In this document: positions 27,201 through 38,052 of the stretch, piece by piece | Layout of the letters: every line of letters starts with the position of its first letter | Position numbering within the stretch: position 1 is the first letter of the stretch | Origin: Taeniopygia guttata | Lineage: Eukaryota; Chordata; Aves; Passeriformes; Estrildidae | Direction: 5' to 3' | Assembly: GCF_048771995.1 (NCBI RefSeq) | Contig: NC_133028.1 | Span: 69,929,501 to 69,993,500, forward strand | Length of the DNA stretch: 64,000 nucleotides | Notes under the pieces: model-generated | What the model was told of the DNA's origin: nothing | Database searches by the model: none | Seen by the model: only the letters and a program-made list of their open reading frames with translations | Position numbers and translations under genes: made by a program

Positions 27201-30200
27201 TCTCCCTTTTTGGCAAAACTTGCAGGACTACACTGGGCATCACTGGCCAAGCATCCACACACAGAGAAACTCATATTTACACAACAAGTGCCTCTGGTGC
27301 TGGCACATGAAAAATAAAGACTGGTTTTCAAAAGGGAAGACTAATGAAAATAATACCATAGCACAAAACAGATGTGAAAAAAACACTGCACAGATTTTCA
27401 TCTTCTGTCTCAAATAGATTAACATTTCAGGGTCACCTCCCAGGCAATTCAAACTAAGACACAGGAAGGTCTCCAGAAAACTATCACAAGTAAGGCACGC
27501 AAAAGGTGCACAGAAACAAAGTTCTCCTCAGGCAAAGACAACAATCCTCAAAATTAAGTCACCCCTGCTTACAATAGTGCAACAGAACAGAGGTACTTCT
27601 GATTCCATTTTTAACCCAATGGTGATCAAAAGCCACACTTTGTGTGGTTTACTGCAAAAAAGCTCCAAACACAACACCATCACCTCAATTCTGGAATAAG
27701 GAGTTTCCACTAATATGAGTTTTAACAATTCATGGGCTTTGTCTCCTTCCATTACAAGGCAAATAAAATTTGGAAAATGAGCTAACTTAGCTTTTGGCCC
27801 TTTAGTTTATTAAGCTCCATTGAGGAAAAAAAAAGTTATCCGAGTTACATTGTTATGGAATAACAACATAATTCATGTAAAGAGCTTACTGAGTATTTCC
27901 AGTTCATGACAAGTTGCACATTTAACTCTATTATGCAGACACTACAATATTGACAAAGTTCTGCTATTGATTAAATTGTTCTAAGGGTTTTCCTAGCACA
28001 AGCAACAGCTGTGCCTGTCTGATAGGTTGGATGGAGGCTAATTAGTCATGCAGTTATTATGACAGGTATGTCACCATTCTTGGGAGGAATCTTCAACCAA
28101 ATTTAGGACTAACCCTCATTTAAGGACTTGAGCATTGCAGTGCAGAAGCATCAAACATTTAATCCGACACAGCTAGAATTACCAGCAGGCTTTTTTTCTT
28201 CTCATGTTGACCAGGTTTAAATTCACTGCATTTCAAGACTAAAAGAAGTTCTGAACTGCGCACTGATGAAAGTGGACTGCAGTGACCTGATATCCTCCCC
28301 ATAAACGCATTGCAAGTGACATCTAACCATTCCCCCGAGTACCCTCACTAGCAAGACATGTGACACCTCCCACTTTTAGGGAGCACAGCACTGGACTGGA
28401 AGTCCACTGTACAAGCCTGCTTCCTTTGCTACAGGCTTCAGGCAGGATGATTCCCATCCCCAGGCTGCTCGTGCTCCCTCTTTTGCAGTTCTCATCACTA
28501 CAATGAAACTTTGTTATTTACATCACCTGCTGCTGCAAATATCTGTCAGTGGGAGAGATGTTCCTCCAAAGGAAACTGATCACATTCCATCAGCTCCTAC
28601 CTTGAAGGCCAGGAGGTGGCTCCTTACTTGTGTTATACTTCCACCTTGTGGCAAATTTATTTCAGTACATGGCCCATTTCAGGTATTTTTCAGGTAGCAG
28701 CACCAACTGTTTATTGCAAATACAACCAAAGCATTTTTTTTCCATCCATAACTCTCAGCACCTGCCCCCAGTTTTGCTATCTTATAAACAAAAAACATTT
28801 TCAGTTTAGTTCTTTATTTCTCTATAAGTTTTATCACTCCAAAAATACCAGTTTGCCAGCTACTCCCTGGTGATATTTCAGAACAAATCAGGAGAAGGTA
28901 AATAAAAAACCCCTAAAATTTAATCAAAGATATTAGGACCTTTGCACAAAGTTCACCTGGAACATCACAGCCAACAAAGAAAACAAATGTTTAATGTTCA
29001 AGGCAAAACTGGAATCACTATGAAAAAGGCTATAGCATCATCTGCTACATACCATATTTCTGCATGATATAGGGGATGAACACATGGAACTCAAGGCAAA
29101 CCAGTGCAACACACTCAAAAAATAAAGATAATTAAACCAGATAAATTATGTGAAATGCCTTAAAATACCAGTCTAACTGATCATTAAAAAAGGCAAGTTT
29201 TACATATGAAATTACTTGCAGAATTTGGCTTCTTCTTGAAAATGAACTGCATATGCAACAAGAAAAAAACCCAGCCACCTCAGCTAACCATTCATTATGC
29301 AGGTCCTATTTCAAGAGTTTTTTAATAGCCCCAAGGTACACTTGCAGCTCAGAACTATTAAACTCTTTCCTCTTACATGGGTTTTGTATGAGGAGTGGGA
29401 TAAAGACATCACACACCTGGGAGAGGTAGCTGAACTAATAAACCACTAACTCTGGAATCCTTGTTAAGTTTTACTGTCATATCCAAGAGTTCTTCCTGTG
29501 AAATGTCTTTAGGCCTCAGTATGATCTCACTAGAAATGCCTGATAAAAACAAAAGACAGAAGACATGTCAGAATAAGGATACAGAGCAATCGGCTTAGTC
29601 TTTTAGTCCAAAAATCTGTCTGATTCTTAAGAACTGTTCCCAAACACTATTTTAAAATGCAAAATGAAACTTACAGCTCCCATTCAAAACACATTAAAAC
29701 TACTTTCTTCATATACCCATGCAATTCCTCAGGTTTACCAGAGAAAACATAGAAGAAATTGGTACAAAATTTAATTAAGACACTGAGGGGACTCCTCCTG
29801 CTTTATTTTTTCCTTTTAAACAAGAGTATCTTGTGCTTACCAACAGAGCACTTATATGACATACCCACAGCAGCAGCTGCTTTTATCTTGTTCCTGACAT
29901 AGATGTGACTGGCTGGATTGTCTCCTACCAATATGACAGTGAGGTGAGGCCTCTGGTTCCCAGCAGATATCCACGATTCCACATCCCTTCGAACTTCTTT
30001 CAAAACCTGGTGCGCAAGTTTTGTCCCTGAGATAACGGTTGCTTCGTCGCTGAAACAACAAAAAAAGCACACGACATTTAGGCATAAAATTTTTCACCAG
30101 GAAGAAGACACCTTTAAGTGTGTGATCTACCATTTTGAACACTACCAAATTTCAAATATTAACAGGCATTTCCAATATTAGTCAAAAATCATTAACACAC

Positions 30201-32032
30201 TACAAACCTACATGGGAAAAACGCTTTCCCACTCGTCACAGTTGAGACAGCCACAACACACAGACTGCCACCACACTATTTCATAATGCTTTCAGCATTC
30301 ACCCATGCAGAGTAACACCACACCGCTTCAGAAGACTCCAAGTACTTATTCAGACGGAGGAAAATCACACCACTTCAGAAGGCTACAAGTGTGTGCTCTT
30401 TCTTACTCAACCCTTTATACCCTCATGGTTTATGCACTGCACCTGTGTGCCCTCTGTTCCCTTTGGTGATTGGTCAGCACACCTGGGCACTCCCTGCCTC
30501 CTTACCTTCAATGCTGCTCACCTGCTTGGCACAGCTGTAGCCCATTGGGGACGAGGCTTGGCAGCAGCCTCACTCCCAATTCCCACAAACTCTGTGCCTA
30601 CACCAACTTTCTTATCTGAAGAGCATGGATGTGCCATCAGTGCACTTGGAAGAGGAGCTCACCAGAGGAGCCACAACTCACCTTCCCAACACACACAGCC
30701 AGCCACGTAAACGTATGTGAACTCCTGCATTTTGGAATAAAACATGAAAATGTTCTTATGCCCTTAGGTTTTACTGGTTTAAGGAAAGTTACCAACTCTC
30801 CTCCTCAAATTTCCTTAAAAATTGATTTGACATAATTTAATTGATTTGACAAAAGTTCTTGTTTATGAACCCAGTGACTTGCAGGCCACGACACAGACTA
30901 AGATCTGCACTGCTATTTTAGATCAATTTGTACTCTAAAACCCTGAGATCATATTCATCATCCCAACAGACATGTCCCACACCCTATAAAAACCTCAGGT
31001 AAATTATTAGTGCAGGAACATCTACGTTTTGCTGAACTGGAAAAGAACAGTTACTAGCAGCACAGAACAGAAGTAGGATATGCACTGGTCCAGAAATACA
31101 GCTGTTTCTCCCAAAACTGACAGAATCAATTCTCAATGCACAGAACATCCAAGGGGTCAGATGCTTATTTCAATGACTGTTCAGTTCACTTCTCTTTTCA
31201 TTCTTGAAATCACAAAGATAGTGCTCTCAGAATTGGTACTTGTGATGCGCTGAATCTCTTTAGTCATCTTTCAGCCAGGTCTTAACACAATTACATATAA
31301 ACGAAAAGGTTCACAAGCAGGAGCTCAGGAAGACCCTCCCATGCACACCCAGGCAAGTGCTCAGAGCTGCAGTGCTGAAAAACCAACACCAGAATCCCTT
31401 TGCAGACACTGCAATAAATTAAATGCAAGGAGTGATTACTGTCAGGACACTCATCCGCAGTGCATCAAAGCATGCCGTTTGCCACCAAGTGATGAATATA
31501 TACAGTAATCCTGTATAAATCCCCTGACAGGCCCTTTAAGGTACCAGGAGAGAGCAAACTCGCAGACTCCCCTCAGGGAGGGGGCAGGAAGCTCACATTG
31601 CAAGGGCTTCTTCAATTTCAAGGGCGCTGCTTAAATCCCCGATGGATCACCAAGGCCGTGGCCCGTTCTCCCGCTGGTTCTTCCCCTTTCCCCGGGCAGA
31701 ACCGCGGAACTCAGCGGGGATCGGAGGACATCCACCCCGAAGGGGATCGCGAGGGGCCCGACCCCGCTGATCCCTCAGGCGTTTCGCGCCCTCTGGACCC
31801 GCCGCGCCAGGAGGGCTGTGAGGATGAGGAGGAGGATGAGAAGGAGGGAGGAGGAGAACGAAGAGGAAAAAGATCCGATCGGCGCAAGGTACCTGGCGGC
31901 GCTGCGAGGGGAGCCGCTGATGCTGCGAATGAGGGTTCGCCACCGCCTCAGGGGCGCGCAGGCCGGGCGCAGTAGCGCGGCAGAGGAGGAAGAGGCGGAG
32001 GACAGGGAGAAGGCTGTGGTGGCCGCCGCCAT
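9117..32032 (-). CDS. MTHFD2L: Mitochondrial methylenetetrahydrofolate dehydrogenase / methenyltetrahydrofolate cyclohydrolase 2-like
   Basis: The enzyme oxidises 5,10-methylene-THF to methenyl-THF with NAD(P)+ and hydrolyses it to 10-formyl-THF in mitochondrial one-carbon metabolism. Eight coding exons (31893-32032, 29865-30049, 29417-29539, 24909-25061, 24105-24212, 20329-20421, 16223-16348, 9117-9229) join in phase to 346 codons plus stop; the human protein is about the same length. Residues 1-46 are an Arg/Ser/Ala-rich mitochondrial presequence. Visible family motifs are Y97 and K101 (catalytic Y-x3-K), VQLPLP ending at 149, DKDVDGFH near 164-171, the Rossmann-type [11 protein letters not shown] at 211-221, and [12 protein letters not shown] at 322-333. 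The ending LLVAKKLIY and the segment [10 protein letters not shown] favour MTHFD2L over MTHFD2. From exon 2 onward every junction falls after base 1 of a codon, as expected for this family; the exon 1 junction falls after base 2. The gene looks intact, with expression from a CpG-island promoter. Confidence 0.96.
9675..9895. repeat. Interspersed repeat copy A, in MTHFD2L intron 7
   Basis: This block is clearly similar to 30395-30605: both contain CACCTGTGTG, a TTGG-TCA core, a CACCTG box, CACAGCTG followed by CCCATT, and CAGCC-CCATTCCC-like ends in the same order and orientation. On the minus strand it has an AATAAA-like element, so it may be part of an old LTR. The family is not identified with certainty. 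It lies in an intron and looks degraded. Confidence 0.55.
16223..16348 (-). CDS. MTHFD2L: MTHFD2L exon 7
   Basis: 126 nt, acceptor TTGATTCCAG, donor GTCAGT. It encodes [20 protein letters not shown], then [18 protein letters not shown] long perfect palindrome lies 73 nt upstream of the acceptor. Confidence 0.94.
16421..16446. repeat. 26-bp perfect palindrome in MTHFD2L intron 6
   Basis: Half-site TGTGCATGCATAG is followed directly by its exact reverse complement with no spacer. Much of each arm alternates purine and pyrimidine, so it could form a cruciform or Z-DNA. In the pre-mRNA it would form a strong hairpin 73 nt upstream of the exon 7 acceptor. Confidence 0.9.
20329..20421 (-). CDS. 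MTHFD2L: MTHFD2L exon 6
   Basis: 93 nt, acceptor TTGGTTTCAG, donor GTAATA. It encodes [16 protein letters not shown] and [13 protein letters not shown], matching the family. Confidence 0.94.
24105..24212 (-). CDS. MTHFD2L: MTHFD2L exon 5
   Basis: 108 nt, acceptor TTCCCACAAG (an AAG rather than CAG or TAG end), donor GTAAGT. It encodes [20 protein letters not shown] and [14 protein letters not shown], the nucleotide-binding core. Confidence 0.94.
24909..25061 (-). CDS. MTHFD2L: MTHFD2L exon 4
   Basis: 153 nt, acceptor TCTCCTAG, donor GTAAGA. It encodes [20 protein letters not shown] through LCLDQPS to WEIIKRTG, closely matching the family. Confidence 0.95.
29417..29539 (-). CDS. MTHFD2L: MTHFD2L exon 3
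   Basis: 123 nt, acceptor TTTTTATCAG, donor GTGTGT. It encodes [20 protein letters not shown] to [10 protein letters not shown], the substrate-pocket loop shared by all FolD-type enzymes. Confidence 0.93.
29865..30049 (-). CDS. MTHFD2L: MTHFD2L exon 2
   Basis: 185 nt, acceptor TGTTTCAG, donor GTATGT. It encodes [15 protein letters not shown] through [19 protein letters not shown] and contains the catalytic Y and K. A second in-frame donor (GTAAGC at 29840-29835) lies 24 nt further on. Confidence 0.93.
30395..30605. repeat. Interspersed repeat copy B, in MTHFD2L intron 1
   Basis: Second copy of the repeat at 9675-9895, same orientation. On the minus strand it shows TATAAAGGGTTGAGTAA followed closely by further AT-rich sequence, a TATA / poly(A)-like pair typical of LTRs. 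It reminds me of finch LTR families, but this is memory and not a search result. Confidence 0.55.
31893..32032 (-). CDS. MTHFD2L: MTHFD2L exon 1 (mitochondrial presequence)
   Basis: ATG at 32032-32030 with G at -3 and +4. It encodes 46 residues starting [13 protein letters not shown] and rich in Arg with no acidic residue, as expected for mitochondrial import. The donor is GCCAG|GTACCT. The frame stays open upstream through the GC-rich leader, but this ATG matches the usual MAA start and length. Confidence 0.85.
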
Positions 32033-32120
32033 TTCGGTCGGTCCCCACGGACGGAAGCGCCGCCGCAACCAAGCGACGGGCGGGCGGGGCCGGCACCGGG
32101 ACCGGGATCGCGGCCAGAAC

Positions 32121-32256
32121 GGGCGGAGCTCAGGGAAGGGCGGTGCTGAGGGGAGGGGAGGGCGGCGCTGAGGGAAGGGTGATGCTGAGGGAAGGGCGGT
32201 GCTGAGGGAAGGGCGGCGCTGAGGGGAGGGCGGTGCTGAGGGGAGGGCGGCGTGAC
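32121..32256. repeat. 17-nt GC-rich minisatellite upstream of MTHFD2L
   Basis: About seven to eight tandem copies of a unit like GGGCGGTGCTGAGGGAA with small changes (GGT/GGC, GAA/GGA, one copy GGGTGATG). It starts about 90 bp upstream of the MTHFD2L start codon, so it lies in the promoter or 5' UTR and copy number may vary between individuals. Confidence 0.85.
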
Positions 32257-32489
32257 GGGGACTCGGAGCCGCAGGGTACAGCCGGAGCCGCGCAAACAGT
32301 GCCCCAAACATGGGCTTCGGCTTCAGCCTTTGGCTCCCTGGGTGTGGGAATCCAGGGCTTCCCTCTGGCTGCCCTGGCAGGTCTGGGACCCTGGCAGGAG
32401 TCAGGAACCCCCCTGGACAGAGCCCCCAGAGACACTGTCTCTGATCTCTGTCCATGGAAAAGACTTTTAGTCTTACAGGATGAATTACC

Positions 32490-32995
32490 AGCTCTGAGTG
32501 TTTGATATAAGTAATAATTAAGTGTGGCACGGGTGCAAAAGTAAAATTTTAGGATTCTAGATTAGGGGTCCAAAGGGGACAAGATGGAGGAAATTGGGTG
32601 TGTCTTGTCCTTTTTCTCCTTCTTCATGCCCTCCATGTTTCACTGTAGTGTTGGCATTTTTCTGTTGGTTTAGGCTGGGGACACACTGTTCAACGTAGAT
32701 GATAGATATTGCCACATTATTGTAAATATAGCACAGGTAGTTTCTGGTATATAATGTTTGTACCATCCCACTGAGGGCAGAGCCCCACACGCTGCCCTGC
32801 AGGACAGACCTGCCCAGGCAGGGCAGCAGAACATGTTACAGATAAACAGAATAAGCAGCCTGGAAACCAGCGCAGACAAATTATGGCTTCTTCTTTGGCA
32901 GCAGGGCAGAAAGACAGAGACTTTCTACAATCTCGGAATCATCAATACCCACAGATTCCGGCTGCCCCTCATAATTATTCCCTGCACGCCCGTGT
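32490..32995 (+). mobile_element. LTR fossil, ERVL-like passerine type
   Basis: The block from about TTTGATATAAG through GGGGTCCAAAGGGGACAAG, GTTTGTACC and CAGATAAACAGAATAA to ATCTCGGAATC resembles a passerine endogenous-retrovirus LTR that I recall from finch genomes. It has TATA-like and AATAA-like elements in plausible order. No coding part is recognisable beside it, so it is probably a solo LTR. Ends are approximate and family assignment is from memory. It lies about 460 bp upstream of the MTHFD2L start codon, in the opposite orientation. Confidence 0.55.
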
Positions 32996-33355
32996 TTTCT
33001 AAGGGGGAAGCCTCATAGAGTCGCTGGCAACTTGCATATTGGTGACTTCTGTCACGTCCCATGGCAGATTTTACAGTACAAAATCGCCTGTGCAGAGTGG
33101 AAGAAGAAAATGAACTAAGATCTGAAATAGCGCATAGAAAGCATGCCAAAATAATATCAGCACCCTCATTAGTCTCCTGACAGCGGGAAAAATTCCTTCA
33201 TAAAGTTGGGAAAAGCTTTGGAAAGATTTGTCAATTTAGGCTTTATGTTCGGCTATGATCCTGGTGAGGTTTTTGACGAGTTAAATGTTTCCAAACGCAA
33301 TGTGGCTCAGGTGCTTCCACATACAGTGCATATGATGGGTTTTAATGGCTTGACC

Positions 33356-33958
33356 TGTGAAAAACGCCAATCCCTTGGTTTTTAAAATTTTAAAAGTTTA
33401 ATGATAATAAAATGGTTATAAAAATACTAATACAATTAGAGTAATAAAGTTTAGAGTTAGGACAATTACAAGACAATAAAAAGCATAGAATTACGGACGT
33501 CCGGATGCTCTTGGACACTAAGTCATGAAAAGCATAACTTGTGAACAAAGGAATCACCTTTAAACTAATACACTTGTTACATATTCATACATTCTTTATG
33601 GTTATGCATACATTCTATTCTAAACAAGAAACTCTGTCTGTTGTATGTCAACTGTTTTCTTTAATCCCCATGGCGTCTTTGAGTCTGAGCAAGGCCTGAA
33701 GAAATCAGCTTCTTCTGATAAGAAGCCATAAATTCCTCTCCTTTGGAAGATTTAGGTGTTCCTCAAAGCGAGTATCTCATTCCTAAAAAAAAACTTTCCC
33801 CACATACATAGTCTCTATTTTAACATTATGTTGGAACCTAAAACTACATTTAGCACACTATGTAAGAGAATTAATACAGCATAACTTTCTAACATTACGC
33901 ATATAATATTCACTGTAATATTTGTGAAAAGCCAATCATAAAATATGCATTTTTCACA
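33356..33958 (-). mobile_element. Solo LTR fossil with TGTGAAAAA / TTTTTCACA ends
   Basis: The block is bounded by an inverted repeat, TGTGAAAAA at one end and TTTTTCACA at the other, with TG...CA termini, and GCCAATC sits near both ends. The AT-rich interior with TTTTAAAATTTTAAAA-type ends and AGAATTAATACAGCAT matches a passerine LTR I recall, here on the minus strand. I see no clear target-site duplication, primer-binding site or polypurine tract at its edges, and no internal coding part, so I call it an old solo LTR of about 600 bp. Confidence 0.65.
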
Positions 33959-36900
33959 ATTCAGATGCGTGTTTTCATGGAGAAACAAAGTAATAATTTA
34001 GATCTGATTTATCTGAAATAGCAGTTTCTGTATTATGAAATAAGTACTAGGCAATAATAACTATTCCTACTAGAAGTAGTTACAACTCTTTCTATATAGT
34101 GACAGTCTTTGAATTCTGTCATACATTTGCAGAAGTGCGTGCTATTTTGACTTTTTCACTGGTTTTCATCACTAGGCAAGAGAACAGGGATTTTCAGCTT
34201 CTCTTAAACTGGATTGACATATCTTAATTTGGTTTAACTTGTCTTCTGGGTTATTCTAAAAGAATCATTAAGAATTACAGATGTTGTCAGGAATTCTTGT
34301 GTGTGGTCTAACCACGTATTACAAATTCTGCATGTTAAGGGGATCTTCCTGTGGATCTTACATTAAAGCTTATTCTATTAAAGGGGAAAAAAAGAAAATC
34401 ACAAATTATTATTTTTTTCTGATAACAAATCATCAAAATAAACACAGCATTTTATGCTGCTTTTACTTGGGTATGCAGATAAAATTAGCTCTGCTACTGA
34501 AGTCAACAAAAGATGTCTTTAGGAATTTAAAACAAATCAAACCCACAGTGCATTTCCCAGCAATCCCCATACCAGTCATGTCCCTCCTCTTGTTTCTTGC
34601 CAAACCATTCCTCAGCTGACTTTGGTTTTGATAGATCTACTCACCAGATGACTTAAAGATTTGGGATAGCACTCATTTACGGACAATCTCAGAAAATAAC
34701 TTCACGCTGTGTCAGTCACATAACCTAAAAAAGCCCCAGAAATTTATGCCAGGTCACAATTTTCAATGTGCTTTTCATATTAAAAGTTCAGCAAACATGT
34801 TTGCATTGCTGATGTTATCTATATAAGCCTCTCTAAGATCTTGGCATTTTCTTTATTGAAAGTGTATTTTTCCAAAGCATCTTGAAAATTGTATAGGCTC
34901 CAAAGAGTTATGCACGTACTAGTTGTTATTCCCTTCTATATATTTGGAATTGTTCGTGGGGAATTAAGACACACTGTAGCAGTAATGTCCCACAGCTGCA
35001 AAGTCCCCAACTCTTCACATCTGTTTGATTCCTTGGTTTTTGTTTTAGGGTTTTTTTTAACAGCATAAATTTGTGTCTGAAATTTGAGAGTCTCTACCTT
35101 TCCCTTGCTGAACTTGTGTGTTTTCTAACAGTAGTACCAGAACCTTTGTGTCATGTTCGGTTTCTCCATGAAAGCATTAAGTTCCATGGTCTGCAGCTAA
35201 GGAGAACTAAGCAGTTTCCCAGTTATTCCTCCAAATATTTTATAAACTTATCAGTTCATCACGTTCATTACAATTTAGCACAAAATATGCTATTTACTCA
35301 AAGATGGAATTTACATGGAAACCAAATGCTCTTTTCAATTCCAGAGGGGAAACACAAACAAACAAACAAAAAACAACCCAACAAAAACAGACAAAACCCC
35401 AAACAATTTCAATTGTTAAATGTAGTTGTAAATGCTGTGATAGGCTTACTGTGAATTTGTACATTTGACTTATCTACAGGCTCTTATGTGAATCTCAGGG
35501 TGCTGTGAAGATGAACTTTATTCATGCTTAATATCTTGAGAATTTCAAAGAACGGATGATAACAATTCCTGAGCCTCATGAGGACTTCAAAAACCTGAGA
35601 GGCTTTTGATGTGTCCTGTTTTACTAGCATTTTTTCTTGGGAAATGTACTTTCCTGCTGAAAACTGGGTGGGAGGCAAAAATCCAGAGTTGCACAAGATA
35701 TTTCCTTTGCTGTTTTAGTGTATTAACTTGCATCTGAAGAAAAACATATGACAGAGCAGAAGGGAAGAACTGTAGAAGTTTTTACTGAGCCATGGTTTTC
35801 AAAAATGGCATATTAAATAGGTATTTATTCCTGCTGGCACTTTTCAGCTTTTGAAAGGATGCAGTTATCGTCAGTGTTTTAGTCACGGCCTTTGGTGCGT
35901 ACTAAGCAGGGAAAGTGAAAAATCTGCCTTGGGATTTTGCAAATATCTGCTGCTCTGGTAAAGTGAAGCAGGATGTAGCTGTCTCTGGGCTGTTCCTGAG
36001 ACAGACATGGTGTAACAGGGCAGTGTGGTCATGTCACACAGACACCATTCCCAGGGGGAAAGCCATTATGTGTGCAGACACACTGCAGTTTGTTGAGAGG
36101 TGGCCAGTGCAGACAGTACTTTCTCAAGGTTCTGAAGAGGGAGCAGCAGTCTCAGGTCACCTTTAAGTGGCAAGGAAAAAACCAACTTTTTTTTTAATAC
36201 AAGGAAAAAAGTTTACAAGGAAATTCACAAGGAAACGGAAGAACTTCTCATGTTCTCTACCCCTGGGTGTGTAAAGGAGACAGATTTCCATATTACCTTC
36301 ATTTGTCCCATGTTCTGGGGATGAGCCAGCTTTCCTCAGGTGTCACAGGAGAACACTCATGACTCCCCCATGTCAGCAAGGCCAGGATGTGGATGTGCCT
36401 TTCAGATGAGCTTTTGTTTGATTTCATGTGGATTTCATTTCATTTCAGTAGATTTGTCTGTCAGTAAACAAGAACCATGTACCTAGTGACAGAAGAGATT
36501 GCTTGTCCTAGAAAGGTGCACCGAGGAATCCCTACAAAGGGATCCTTGGCTTTCAGAAGCACCGGAGATCCTTGTAACAGCTGGGACCTGAGCCATTTTT
36601 CTTCTGGAAACAAATTTACTGTTGCAAACTTTTACTGTTTCTTACCATAGCAAACACTGTTACTCCTTCCCACCCAGCAAAATGTGTTTGACTTTAAACA
36701 CAGCCCACTTCAAGGTGGGTTGAAGAAAAGAAAGAATAAAAATTCCTGTATATTGCAGGACTGTGCCTGGGTTCCATACATCCATCCTGGGCTTAATCTC
36801 TCTTCATATCAGCAGCTCAGATCAGCTTCACATCAGAGTGCTTAAGTAATGTTCCTCTGAATATAGGAACATGTTTGTTTGGCACAAAGTGCCCCTGACA

Positions 36901-37030
36901 CTTCAGAGAGGACTGATCTGCAGGTCTGTCAAGGAATCCCTGGGTACACAGAGGTCGCTGCTTCCCTGCATCCCACTAGCCCAACTGACACAAGTACACA
37001 GGTCCATTTAACATGGAATTCACAAAATCC
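33959..37030. other. Spacer between MTHFD2L and the chemokine cluster
   Basis: No gene recognised on either strand. It holds a CAAA-rich simple repeat at 35350-35405 and otherwise ordinary AT-rich DNA. Open frames are short and lack recognisable motifs. Confidence 0.45.
35350..35405. repeat. (CAAA)n-like low-complexity tract
   Basis: Imperfect repeats of CAAA and CAAAA over about 55 bp. Confidence 0.75.
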
Positions 37031-37039
37031 CAGGATATT

Positions 37040-38033
37040 TTTCAACAGGAAAACACCTTTATTGCATCATATATTTTATTACATTATCATGAGAAATCCA
37101 CCTCTCTACATACAATTTTCCACAGCAGAATAATGAAAATTTGTTATTCTTTATGAGTTATGACACTATGTCATACAAGTAGACATAAAATGTCTAAGTC
37201 TCTCCAGAACATTTACTGTTCCTTTAGATCTTGTGCATAAAGACCAAATATTGTAATGTAAATTAATTTAAAAACAAACCAACTAACCATCCTCAACATT
37301 ATCTGGTTAAAAACCAAACCAGTCATGGCACAAACGCCCGCAATTTCATAGAAATTATTAAACTCCTCTAAGTATTGAATAGGGGAAAAAAGACTTCAGG
37401 GGGAAAATCTGTGATTGCATTAGACAGTACATTGTGCAAAAAGGTCTGAGGCGTTCTGCGTTAAAGGCTGGAGAGTTGGAGTAGGAAAAAGAGATTCAGC
37501 AAAACATTCTTGCCTGAACCAGATTTTATTCCCATGTAATCCTGAACAGGCACTGAAATATTAAGTGCCAGACAGCACTCTTGATATTCCTGATGGAAGG
37601 ATTTCCCCTAATCATCGGCACAATCCATTCAAACCCTCATGTCACACTCTCTGCGGACATTTGCAAAATCATCTTCACGATGGGCCCATCTTCTTTTCAG
37701 ATATTAAGGCTGTTTTATAGGAACCTATTAGCAAGCAGTATTTGGCAAGAAGGAGCTGGCACAAAGGTGGAGCAAGTTCTGAGAAGGTTGCTGAGAGGCG
37801 TCCAGCAAAGCTTCCATTGTCTTATCAAATGGATTCAATCACTTTATCTCAGTCAATAAAACCATTCATAGGATTAGGCAATAACAAATATGAGGAGAGG
37901 GAATGAAAAATAGAACATCTGATCTACAAATCCATCAAAACTAGAGAGCTGAGCTTTTGTGGTCTCATAGCATCTGTTTCCTGGTATCTTGTGGCAAGCA
38001 GGTAGCTTCATTCCAAGGTGCTCCTTCCCTCAC
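37040..38033 (-). other. Probable 3' UTR of the GC-rich CXC chemokine
   Basis: Downstream of the proposed stop. Two AATAAA signals about 20 nt apart lie near 37050-37077, followed by a GT-rich stretch (GGTGTTTTCCTGTTG), a good poly(A) site layout. Another AATAAA lies near 37525. There is no dense ATTTA cluster. Confidence 0.4.
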
Positions 38034-38052
38034 TCAGGGCTTGTTGGATGAA
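38034..38052 (-). CDS. GC-rich CXC chemokine exon 4 (favoured candidate)
   Basis: Acceptor CTATTGCAG, then SSNKP and TGA in the right phase. A very short last coding exon is normal for CXCL8-type genes. The pyrimidine tract is only moderate, so this is a choice between three options. Confidence 0.4.

Larger units (their letters stand above)
31640..32290 (-). promoter_or_regulatory. MTHFD2L: MTHFD2L CpG-island promoter
   Basis: A sharp rise in G+C and CpG covers exon 1 and its upstream flank. A Sp1-type run (GGGCGGGCGGGGCC) lies at about 32077-32091, some 50 bp upstream of the ATG. There is no TATA box, as usual for housekeeping metabolic genes. The upstream half is made of a 17-nt minisatellite. 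Confidence 0.7.

Noticed and set aside
31775-32530. Long minus-strand open frame of about 250 codons through the CpG island
   Set aside because: It contains the real MTHFD2L exon 1 frame, but the upstream part is low-complexity translation of the 17-nt minisatellite and the downstream part is intron.
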